Shown: positions 26,403 through 34,282 of the stretch, one piece after another
How the letters are laid out: each line of letters begins with the position of its first letter
Position numbering within the stretch: position 1 is the first letter of the stretch
Origin: Nitrosospira multiformis
GTDB lineage: Bacteria > Pseudomonadota > Gammaproteobacteria > Burkholderiales > Nitrosomonadaceae
Assembly: GCF_900110185.1 (NCBI RefSeq)
Contig: NZ_FOCT01000001.1
Coordinates: forward strand, 248,001-312,000
Direction of reading: 5' to 3'
DNA length: 64,000 nucleotides
Translations under genes and position numbers: made by a program
Notes under the pieces: model-generated
Told to the model about the DNA's origin: nothing
What the model saw: the letters and a program-made list of their open reading frames with translations, nothing else
Database searches by the model: none

Positions 26403-27464
26403 CTCAGGAATTGGAAGTCCCGGGACTGGGGCTGGGCGACCAGCTTGAGGTCGACTGGTTGCCGCTGATGGGGAAGGTGCACTTGGGCTACAACCCGCAG
26501 AAACCAGGACGACCTTCGCACAGTTCTCACAGTGCGCTGATGGCAAAACACGCGGCTGGCACTGGCGGTGGAAATGATGGCGGGCAACGAGACGGCGCCC
26601 ATGCACGGCATGCCCGGGATCTGGGCCTTTCTGAATGCGTTGCCGAAGGGGGAGCGCCCCACCTTGCTGCGCGGTGATGTGGCCTATGGCAGCGAGTCGA
26701 TTCTGCACGAAGCCGAAGCTCGCGGCCAGCCTTACCTCACCAAGCTGCGACTGACGAAGAACGTAAAGGGCCTTATCAGGAAGCTCTTCCACTCCAACAG
26801 CTGGGAAGGGGCGGGACAAGGATGGGAAGGTTTGGAGGACACTCTGAAGCTGGCAGGCTGGAGTCGCGGGCGGCGCTTGGTGGTGCTGCGCAGGAAGCTT
26901 ACGGGCGAGATGCTGATGAGTGGCAAGGATAAGGATCAGGGCGAACTCGCCTTTGTTGTGGGCGAGCGACGCTACGCTATGAGTACACCTGCTGGCCACC
27001 TCGGCGCAGTACGAGATCCTCACCCTGGCACAGCTCTATCGTGACTTGCTGACGCCGAGAACAACTTCGATGAACTCAAGAATCAGTGGGGCTGGGGCGC
27101 TACCGTCTCATGGCGCGAATGGTGGCACTAGTCTATAAATGATGGACGCTGTTCGTACGGCTGGCCCAGCCGCACAAGCACTTCGAAGCTATTTCCAGCC
27201 GACTGCTCTTGCTGCATGGGGTCGCCACGCAAACGCGGCACGCCGGACAGAGGCGCCTGATCATCATCAGCGCCTACGTCAGGCAAGCGGCCGTGCAAGC
27301 TGTTCTGACAAGATTGGCAGACTTCCTGAGTTTACTGAAGGCCACTGCGGAGCAGTTGACTGACGCCCAGCGGTTGCGCGATTCTTGCCCGCGCGTTTGC
27401 CACATTCATGCTCGCAACCCCCGGTCCGCCCGGCCTGTTGACCGTTCAATCGGACCCAATCTGA
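26403..27464 (+). pseudogene. IS1380-type transposase remnant
   Basis: The piece starts inside the transposase (LEVDWLPLMGKVHLGYNPQK, matching the first Asp region DSTVxxLYG in the family) and continues HSALMAK. A shift follows to AVEMMAGNETAPMHGMPGIW, RGDVAYGSESILHEAEARGQ and TKLRLTKNVKGLIRKLF; several more shifts occur near 26990-27130. The end is readable as MARMVALVYKWWTLFVRLAQ, LLLHGVATQTRHAGQRRL and finally TFMLATPGPPGLLTVQSD with TGA at 27462-27464. About the first 130 codons and any left inverted repeat are gone. It is dead and is joined directly to the YpsA remnant. Confidence 0.85.
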
Positions 27465-27505
27465 AAGCTCGGCTGCTTTATTTAGGTTTAGAGGTGATTT
27501 ACAGC

Positions 27506-28302
27506 GTGAAAGAAAATAATCTTACCGTGGTATTTGATCTCGGGGTGTGCTGATCGACTGGAATCTCTGGCACCTTTATCGCAAGCTTTATATGGGCGAT
27601 GAAGCAGCAATGGAGAAATTCCTGTCGGAAATATGCACGCAAGAATGGAATATGCAACAGGACGCCGGGCGGACCTGGGCCGAAGCAGTGGCAGTTCTGA
27701 AAGCTGAATATCCTCGTCATGCAGATATGATCGACGCCTTTCATCTTCGCTGGCATGAGATGATCGGCGGGCAGATCGACGATACAGTTGCAATTCTTCA
27801 GGAAACGCGCAAGCGTGATGTACCGCTTTATGCGTTAACGGATTGGTCTCAGGAAACTTTTTTTGACACTGTAAACCGCTTCGATTTCCTAAGCTGGTTC
27901 AGAGGCATTGTGATTTCAGGCGCGGAAAAACTCATCAAGCCGGAGCCTCGCATCTTCCAGTTGCTGCTCGACCGATACGGTCTTGCCGCGGAACATGTCG
28001 TTTATATTGACGATAGCCCCTCGAACATGAAGGCTGCCGCCGCATTAGGCATGTATGGGATTTATTTTGTTTGTGCGGATACCCTTGGCGCCGAATTGGC
28101 AAACCTGGGTTTGTTGCCGAACCCAACCGAAAAGCACTCTCCAGTGAAAACAGCATGCCGTAAAAGACACACGTCCCATTTCTATGCAGGATTTGCCACA
28201 GAAGCCTTAATTTACTGCCCGTCTATCCACGCACGGGCTGCCACATTAGCCGCCTCATATGCCTTGTCTTCGTCGTGCAAAGGCTCCACAAAGCTTTCGT
28301 AA
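27506..28302 (+). pseudogene. HAD-superfamily hydrolase, one-base frameshift near the start
   Basis: GTG at 27506 with GAGGTGAT upstream starts VKENNLTVVFDLG, HAD motif I. The next bases have one G too few (GGGG where GGGGG restores FDLGGVLIDWNLWHLYR), so the frame breaks near 27545 and the rest is open from 27547. Motif II lies in LYALTDWSQE (Thr), motif III in EKLIKPEPRIFQLLL, motif IV in VVYIDDSPSNMKAA. The family is the HAD-IA group resembling 2-haloacid dehalogenases and small phosphatases. The C-terminal ~60 codons run antisense into the next gene and are not family-like. Either a recent pseudogene or a homopolymer error. Confidence 0.82.
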
Positions 28303-28412
28303 ACCACTATGCCTTCATCATCCATTATCCTGTAGCGGCCATTCCAGAGACTACTGGCATCGTCCCGCTCCGATGCAGTAATGATCGTGTACCCTTTATA
28401 GTCAGTATTCAT
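28212..28412 (-). CDS. Small conserved-looking hypothetical protein, 66 residues
   Basis: The protein reads MNTDYKGYTIITASERDDAS, then WNGRYRIMDDEGIVVYESF and a helical end. It looks like a compact alpha/beta domain with a central YRI-DDEG-VVYES hairpin. GGAGG lies six bases before the ATG at 28412, which decides the start against the longer frame from 28595. I do not recognise a function. It is convergent with, and overlaps, the extended 3' end of the HAD frame by 91 bases. Confidence 0.7.
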   Translation of the reverse strand: MNTDYKGYTIITASERDDASSLWNGRYRIMDDEGIVVYESFVEPLHDEDKAYEAANVAARAWIDGQ

Positions 28413-28716
28413 ATTGCCTCCATAGGTAAACTGACGATGATAATTGTGAACCGACGTATATCGATGTTCCCTCTCCTCGGTTGGAGAGGGGCGGTATAGC
28501 AAACGTTCATTACCAACCCATGCTCCCATTCGAGCCAAATCCCTTAAATCCCTTACGCCCCTTGCTCCGCATCCATTCGGGAATAGAGATGACAAACTTG
28601 CCCGGCGTCAACAAAACTTTTCCCCGTTTGTATTATTCTATGAATATTAGAGTTGCAAATTCAACAGAAGTCGGATTCCTCGCACCACTTCCCCGATAGT
28701 AAAACCTGGAGTTGTC
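28413..28716. other. Intergenic region upstream of the nor operon
   Basis: Contains one dispersed palindrome of the family seen at the left end (CCCTCTCCTCGGTTGGAGAGGG, arms at 28468-28475 and 28482-28489). It also holds a possible Crp/Fnr-type site and promoter for the nor genes, listed separately. Confidence 0.5.
28598..28611 (+). promoter_or_regulatory. Possible Crp/Fnr-family (FNR/NNR-like) operator
   Basis: TTGCCCGGCGTCAA resembles TTGAT-N4-ATCAA (7 of 10 specified bases). A TATTCT hexamer at 28634-28639 is spaced so that the box would be centred near -41, the activator position. The site lies ~110 bases before the first ORF of the NO reductase operon. The match is imperfect. Confidence 0.3.
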
Positions 28717-28848
28717 ATGCCGCCTCGCACACCCCGCTATTTTCTTCCCTTCAAAATCCTCAGCATCGTCGTAATCGTATCAATCGCGCTGGCGATAACC
28801 TACGCCGCCCTGATCTCGCTTAAGAACTGGCACGGCATCAGCGTATAA
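28717..28848 (+). CDS. 43-residue single-pass membrane protein ahead of norC
   Basis: The protein begins MPPRTPRYFLPFKILSIVVI, continues as one hydrophobic helix (residues ~13-34) and ends SLKNWHGISV. CTGGAG lies five bases before the ATG, and norC starts 46 bases after its stop, so it should be the first gene of the nor transcript. The positive-inside rule places the N-terminus in the cytoplasm. Small single-helix subunits are known in heme-copper oxidases (CcoQ, CydX-like); a similar role in the NO reductase is possible. I do not know a family for it. Confidence 0.65.
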   Translation: MPPRTPRYFLPFKILSIVVIVSIALAITYAALISLKNWHGISV

Positions 28849-28894
28849 ACTCTGCCGTAGCAGTACTCGTCTCTAACATTTCAAAGAGGTATCG

Positions 28895-29713
28895 ATGACC
28901 AAACGACAGGGACGGCTTTTTTTTATCATTTGCACCCTTATTTCCGCCACCGTCTTCATTGGCCTTACATTCGACAGTCATCGGCGCTTTCCCGGGCTTA
29001 CCAATGAAGACAAGCTGACGCCCGAGATCATCAGGGGAAAAGACGTCTGGCATAACAACAACTGTATCAACTGCCACACCCTCCTGGGAGAGGGAGGTTA
29101 CTATGCGCCCGATCTGACCAAGATTACCCAGCAGCGGGGCACGCCTTATCTCACCGCATTCCTGAAGGACCCTTCCCAGTTCTATTCCGAGGAAAAGCAT
29201 CGACGCCTGATGCCGAACCCGAAACTGAGCGATGCGGAAATCAGCGAGGTCATCGCCTTTCTCGACTGGGTCGGTCATATCGATAACCAGGGCTGGCCAC
29301 CGCGTCCCATTATCGTATCCGGCACAACGATTCCAGGTACCGACGTCGGCCAACCTCCAACCCATGCTTCCGTTTCCACGGATCCGGTCGCGCAGGGGGA
29401 AGCGCTCTTCCGCTCCTCACCTCCTGCCTGCAATGCCTGCCATTCGATTGCTTCTGGGGTAAATCTGGCAGGACCCACCCTCGCCGGGCTTGCCACCCGT
29501 GCCGCGGCGATCATTGCCTCTCCTGAATATAAGGGAGAAGCGAAGACGCCGGTTGACTATATTCGCGAATCCATTACGCATCCCAGCGCCTATCTCGTTC
29601 CTGGAGCCACGTATTCCGCCAACAACCAGTCGTTTATGCCCGATAATTTTGCTGCCGATCTTGAGCCGCAGCAAATCGACAGTCTCGTTGCTTATCTCGA
29701 AACCTTGAAATAG
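28895..29713 (+). CDS. norC: Nitric oxide reductase subunit C, diheme form
   Basis: NorC is the membrane-anchored cytochrome c that feeds electrons to NorB. After an N-terminal helix (residues 8-24) the first heme motif CINCH is at 57-61, with the NorC signature GEGGYYAPDLTKI and Met in RRLMPNPKL. Unlike the usual ~150-residue NorC, this 272-residue protein has a second cytochrome c domain with CNACH at 179-183 and a likely axial Met in NQSFMPDNF. It would therefore carry two hemes c. norB starts eight bases after the stop. Located in the periplasm, anchored to the inner membrane. Confidence 0.93.
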   Translation: MTKRQGRLFFIICTLISATVFIGLTFDSHRRFPGLTNEDKLTPEIIRGKDVWHNNNCINCHTLLGEGGYYAPDLTKITQQRGTPYLTAFLKDPSQFYSEEKHRRLMPNPKLSDAEISEVIAFLDWVGHIDNQGWPPRPIIVSGTTIPGTDVGQPPTHASVSTDPVAQGEALFRSSPPACNACHSIASGVNLAGPTLAGLATRAAAIIASPEYKGEAKTPVDYIRESITHPSAYLVPGATYSANNQSFMPDNFAADLEPQQIDSLVAYLETLK

Positions 29714-29721
29714 GAGACGCT

Positions 29722-31113
29722 ATGCGCTACCGCTCACAGTCGATCGCATACTGGTATTTCGCTGTCGCCATGTGCCTGTTCGGCCTGCAACTGGTATTCG
29801 GGCTGCTCAGTGCGACCAAGTACCTCGGGCCCGACCCGCTTCTGAATTTCCTCCCTTTCGACAAAACCAAGGCTATCCACACCAACCTTCTGATTGTCTG
29901 GGTGCTTACCGGATTCATGGGCGCAACCTACTACATGGTGCCTGAGGAATCGCGCAGCGAAATCTATAGCGTCAAACTGGCCTACATCCAGCTTGTCGCC
30001 TGGACACTGATGGGAGTGACGACGGTTGTCGGTTATATGTTCGGCTGGACCGCCGGCAACAAAATGCTGGAGCAACCGTTCCCGCTAAAGATCGTGATTG
30101 TCATTGTCATGCTGATGTTCCTGTATAACATCCTTATGACAATCAAGCGGGCGGGACGCTGGACCGTTACTGAAGGAGTGTTGGTAGCCGGCTTGGCGTT
30201 TGCAGCAATCCTGTATCTGCCGGCCCTGATCGAATATGAAAATTATACTGTCAGCATCTTCTATCGCTGGTGGACGATCCACTTGTGGGTGGAAGGCGTA
30301 TGGGAGATGATACAAGGCGGGCTGCTCGCGTATCTACTGATCCGGTTGTCCGGTGCCGATCGGGAAGTCATGGAAAAATGGCTGTACGTGATCGTCGGCC
30401 TGGTTTTCATGGCCGGTATCCTGGGTACCGCGCATCACTACTACTGGGTAGGCGTGCCTCATTACTGGCTGCCCATCGGGGTTTTTTTCAGCGCCCTGGA
30501 ACCGGTAGCGCTCCTCGGCATGGCAATGTATGCATACTTTGCCATGCGGCGCGCCGGGTTTTCCCACCCCAACTCGCTGGCCGTGCACTGGACTATCGGC
30601 AGCACCGTATTCACGGTATTTGGCGCCGGGCTGCTCGGATTCGCACATACTTGGCCGAGTGTCAACAAATGGACGCACGGCACGCTCATCACCGCCATGC
30701 ACGGCCATGGGGCTTTCTATGGCGCCTACGCCATGACTGTGCTGGCCATGATCAGCTATATCCTGCCCCACCTCACCAGTGATCGTAAAGTGGAGGGAAA
30801 CAGTATCGGCTACTGGGCGTTCTGGATGCAGGTAATGGGAATGTTCGGCATGACGCTCTCCTTCGGCACGGCTGGCATTGGGCAGGTTTACCTGGAGCGA
30901 ATCCTCGGCCTGGGCTACCTCGATACACAGTTGAAACTGCAGGTGCATTTCCTGATGCTGATCGCCACCGCATCAGTATTCGCCACGGGAGCAGCCCTGT
31001 TCATCTGGAATTTTTTCCGAACTGCGCCCAGATCCGTCGCGGCAATTGATTCCAGCACATCCGCACCCGATCTTGCGCCCGCCGGTCATGCCAACTCCGC
31101 CGCTAGCGGATAG
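29722..31113 (+). CDS. norB: Nitric oxide reductase subunit B
   Basis: NorB reduces two NO to N2O at a heme b3/non-heme iron centre. The 463-residue protein has ~12 helices and the conserved histidines and glutamates of the family: IHTNLLIVWVLTGFMGATYY with the helix II His, TIHLWVEGVWEMIQGGLLAY (helix with His and the catalytic-centre Glu), GTAHHYYWVGVP (two His ligands near residue 238), then HGHGAFYGAYAMT with heme His. A GGAG lies before the ATG. With norC it forms the cNOR complex; here it would detoxify or respire NO produced during ammonia oxidation. Confidence 0.96.
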   Translation: MRYRSQSIAYWYFAVAMCLFGLQLVFGLLSATKYLGPDPLLNFLPFDKTKAIHTNLLIVWVLTGFMGATYYMVPEESRSEIYSVKLAYIQLVAWTLMGVTTVVGYMFGWTAGNKMLEQPFPLKIVIVIVMLMFLYNILMTIKRAGRWTVTEGVLVAGLAFAAILYLPALIEYENYTVSIFYRWWTIHLWVEGVWEMIQGGLLAYLLIRLSGADREVMEKWLYVIVGLVFMAGILGTAHHYYWVGVPHYWLPIGVFFSALEPVALLGMAMYAYFAMRRAGFSHPNSLAVHWTIGSTVFTVFGAGLLGFAHTWPSVNKWTHGTLITAMHGHGAFYGAYAMTVLAMISYILPHLTSDRKVEGNSIGYWAFWMQVMGMFGMTLSFGTAGIGQVYLERILGLGYLDTQLKLQVHFLMLIATASVFATGAALFIWNFFRTAPRSVAAIDSSTSAPDLAPAGHANSAASG

Positions 31114-31124
31114 ATTGCGCGATA

Positions 31125-31970
31125 ATGGAGGAGTCGTTAATCAAGCTCGCTGCTTCAGAAAATACGTGCCAGGATGTGCCGCATCCGCAGGCTGAAGCGC
31201 CTTATTACCTTCCTTTCGGCGATGAAGTAAGCATTTTTACGCAATGCCATCGGCGCCACCTCGCCGTCATGCTGAAAGGACCGACGGGCTGTGGAAAAAC
31301 GCGTTTTGTCGAGCACATGGCTTGGCGCCTGAAGCGGCCCCTCATCATCGTATCCTGTCACGATGATCTGACCGCGGCGGATCTCGTGGGCCGCTTTCTG
31401 ATACGCGATAATGCCACGGTATGGCAGGATGGTCCGCTCACGCGCGCTGTTCGCACTGGCGCAATCTGCTATCTCGACGAAGTGGTTGAAGCGCGGCAGG
31501 ACGCAATCGTCGTTATCCACCCTTTGACGGACTATCGGCGGGTTCTCCCTATCGACAAAACCGGCGAACTGATTGAGGCTACCCCAGGTTTTCAGCTTGT
31601 CATTTCATATAATCCCGGTTATCAGCATGTAACCAAGGACCTCAAGCCGAGCACTCGCCAACGCTTTGTCGCGCTTGATTTCGACTTTCCACCTCCTGAA
31701 CGGGAAGCCGAGATCGTCATCCACGAAAGCGGCGCGGAACACGCCATGGGGCATGATCTCGTGGCACTGGCCGGACGCATCCGCGGTCTGGCAGACCGTG
31801 GTCTCGCCGAAGTACCCAGCACGCGCCTGCTGGTGTCAACAGCCCGCCTCATCGCCAATGGAATCGCCCCCCGGCTGGCCTGTCATGTTGCACTTGTGTC
31901 TCCATTATCCGATGATCCTGCCCTCGTGGCCGCGATGCGCGATCTCGTAGATGCAACGCTGCTGGATTAA
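31125..31970 (+). CDS. norQ: NorQ/CbbQ-type MoxR AAA+ ATPase
   Basis: NorQ, with NorD, is needed for activation of NorCB, probably by remodelling it and inserting the non-heme iron. The 281 residues include Walker A GPTGCGKT (residues ~50), Walker B ICYLDEVVEA, sensor 1 FQLVISYNPGYQ and the arginine-containing STRQRFVALDFDFPP. Size and motifs place it in the NirQ/NorQ/CbbQ subgroup of MoxR ATPases. It lies 11 bases after norB and 71 bases before norD. Confidence 0.94.
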   Translation: MEESLIKLAASENTCQDVPHPQAEAPYYLPFGDEVSIFTQCHRRHLAVMLKGPTGCGKTRFVEHMAWRLKRPLIIVSCHDDLTAADLVGRFLIRDNATVWQDGPLTRAVRTGAICYLDEVVEARQDAIVVIHPLTDYRRVLPIDKTGELIEATPGFQLVISYNPGYQHVTKDLKPSTRQRFVALDFDFPPPEREAEIVIHESGAEHAMGHDLVALAGRIRGLADRGLAEVPSTRLLVSTARLIANGIAPRLACHVALVSPLSDDPALVAAMRDLVDATLLD

Positions 31971-32041
31971 ATACTCCTAGCCAAACCTCCTCGTGCGAAC
32001 CCTCGTTCTTTCTTATACCCTTTTCCCAGCACTGTTTCCGC

Positions 32042-34075
32042 ATGGCCGAACCTGAAGGGCTCATTATCGATGCCGCCCGCCAGGCAACTGCTTTCGTATC
32101 CCGTCTGTGGGACAATGACAACAACGTGTCGGATAATTCCTGCACGCTCTCCGCCTGCCGGCAACGCCTGGAATTTCTCCTGTCGGCCGTTCAGGGGCAC
32201 GCTGTATCGCTGCGGGTCGCCCAACCTCCGCCGCCGCCATCTGCGCTATCCCGGTTGTTTGGCCGCATCCCGCGACATCTGATCGAAACCCGTCCGTTGC
32301 CGGCGAACGATGGAGCCACGATTTTCCTGCCCATGCAGCTTCATCCGGGCGAACAGAGCGAGCTTTCTTCGCACCATTTCTTTCGATTGCTCGCCCTGCA
32401 GCAAGCCGGGCGTGCCCGGCGGCGGGCACAGCAAATGGCGCCTGCTGATACGTTGTTGACGCTTGATCTTTTCCAGCTGAGCGAAGCGGCTGCCGCAGAT
32501 CATGCCCTCGCCCTTCATTTTGCCGGCCTGCGGCATGACCTTATGGCCTTGCGCCGCGTGATGCTGTCGCAGCGACCGCAGCCTGCGCTTCTGAACCCGG
32601 TCGAACAGGCGGTGGAAGAACTTTATTGTGGCGTACTCAAGGCTTGTCCGGATGACATTCCTCCCCCGCTTGCCCTTGCGCGGAAACCCGAGGATTCACT
32701 TGACTGGGCGGTGGAGATGAGCATGAAGATCTCGATTCGAACAGGGGTGCGCGCGGTTCGCTACCGAGGATGCGCCAAGGATCTGTGGTGGGGTAAGATG
32801 CTGCCGCCCTCCTCCGTAAATCAACCCATCCGATACGAGGAAGCACTCCGGGATATGACGCAGCCTTCCGCAAACCCCCGGCGCAGCGCGAATCTTTCCC
32901 GTCGTCCGCAAGTCCGGGAAAAAACTCCCGATGAGGATGACGAGACGCAAGGGATGTGGATGGTGCAGAAGGATGATCCGCAGCAGCACGTCGAAGATCC
33001 CGCGGGCCTCCAGCGGCCGGCTGACCGTGACGACGACGCCGATGCCGGCGATCTGGCGGATTCCCTGTCCGAACTGCCGGAAGCACAGCTCATCTCATCT
33101 TCGAAAACCGTGCGCGAACTCCTGCTGGCGGATGATCCCCTTGACCAACGCACGACGCTCGTCCTCCCCGGCAAGGGAGCGGCGCGCGGTATTGCCTACC
33201 CGGAATGGGATTTCCGCGTTTCGCGTTATCACAAGGAGGCTGCCATCGTTCGGCTTCAACCGCCATTGCTGGGAGATGTCGCCTGGGCAGAGTCCGTGGT
33301 GGCAAGACGCCCTGCTCTGCTGCGGCAGGTACAGCTTCGACTTGAGGGACTGCGACCGCGGCGGATTCGCTACCACCGCCAACCGGAAGGAGAGGAGATC
33401 GATATCAACGCCTGCGTGAATGCCTTCGCGGAACAACGAGCAGGCTTGCCCCCGCAGGATCGCTTGTATCAATCAGTAAAAGCAGCGCGGCGCGACATTG
33501 CCGTTGCATTGCTGATCGATATCAGCGGCTCGACCGATGGATGGGTTTCCCAGGAGTTGCGCATCATCGATGTTGAAAAGGAAGCGCTGCTGCTCGTTTA
33601 TCTGGCGTTGACCAAACTGGGTGATCCTTTCTGCATTTATGCCTTTTCGGGAGAAAGCGCCCAAAACGTCTCATTATGGCCCTTGAAGAATTTTGAAGAG
33701 AACGACCGGATACTTGTGCAACGCCGCATTGGAGCATTGGAACCGCAGCTCTACACGCGCGCAGGAGCCGCGATTCGCCACACCACCAATCTGCTCACTG
33801 CCACCGGCGCCCGGTATCGCCTGCTTATCCTGCTGTCGGATGGAAAACCCAACGATGTCGATCGCTACGAGGGTCGCTACGGGGTGGAAGACATGCGCCA
33901 GGCCGTGGCCGAAGCCCGCCTCCAGGCCATTCATCCGTTCTGTATTACCGTCGACCGGCACGCGCCGCAATATCTTGCCCGGGTGTTTGGCGCGCGGCAC
34001 TACGCCGTATTGCAGCAGGCGGAAACGCTTCCTGTTGTCCTGGCAGACGTGCTCAGAAGGCTGATTAGGCAGTGA
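32042..34075 (+). CDS. norD: NorD, VWA-domain activation protein of NO reductase
   Basis: The 677-residue cytoplasmic protein has a long N-terminal part, an acidic stretch (~295-345, DEDDETQGMW, RDDDADAGD) and a C-terminal von Willebrand A domain. The MIDAS motif DISGST lies near residue 493 and the later conserved Thr/Asp near YTRAGAAIRH and LLILLSDGKPND. NorD works with the AAA+ protein NorQ as a MoxR-VWA pair on NorCB. It ends the operon. Length (677) is within the range of NorD proteins. Confidence 0.94.
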   Translation: MAEPEGLIIDAARQATAFVSRLWDNDNNVSDNSCTLSACRQRLEFLLSAVQGHAVSLRVAQPPPPPSALSRLFGRIPRHLIETRPLPANDGATIFLPMQLHPGEQSELSSHHFFRLLALQQAGRARRRAQQMAPADTLLTLDLFQLSEAAAADHALALHFAGLRHDLMALRRVMLSQRPQPALLNPVEQAVEELYCGVLKACPDDIPPPLALARKPEDSLDWAVEMSMKISIRTGVRAVRYRGCAKDLWWGKMLPPSSVNQPIRYEEALRDMTQPSANPRRSANLSRRPQVREKTPDEDDETQGMWMVQKDDPQQHVEDPAGLQRPADRDDDADAGDLADSLSELPEAQLISSSKTVRELLLADDPLDQRTTLVLPGKGAARGIAYPEWDFRVSRYHKEAAIVRLQPPLLGDVAWAESVVARRPALLRQVQLRLEGLRPRRIRYHRQPEGEEIDINACVNAFAEQRAGLPPQDRLYQSVKAARRDIAVALLIDISGSTDGWVSQELRIIDVEKEALLLVYLALTKLGDPFCIYAFSGESAQNVSLWPLKNFEENDRILVQRRIGALEPQLYTRAGAAIRHTTNLLTATGARYRLLILLSDGKPNDVDRYEGRYGVEDMRQAVAEARLQAIHPFCITVDRHAPQYLARVFGARHYAVLQQAETLPVVLADVLRRLIRQ

Positions 34076-34282
34076 GCTTCGCTCCTCTGTCGACCCACGA
34101 ATTGCCGCCATCCCCCGCATTCCTGCGATAATTCTTTCTCAATCTAGCCGTTTTCCCCACAGCATTTTGGTTTGCGGTGGCCTGCTGGTTTAAAATAACG
34201 ATCTTGCCTATAACCGCCGAGCTTGAGCGAAACCGGTTAAAATCCAACTGAAATCCTTTGCATCTATTACTGGAGAGACATT

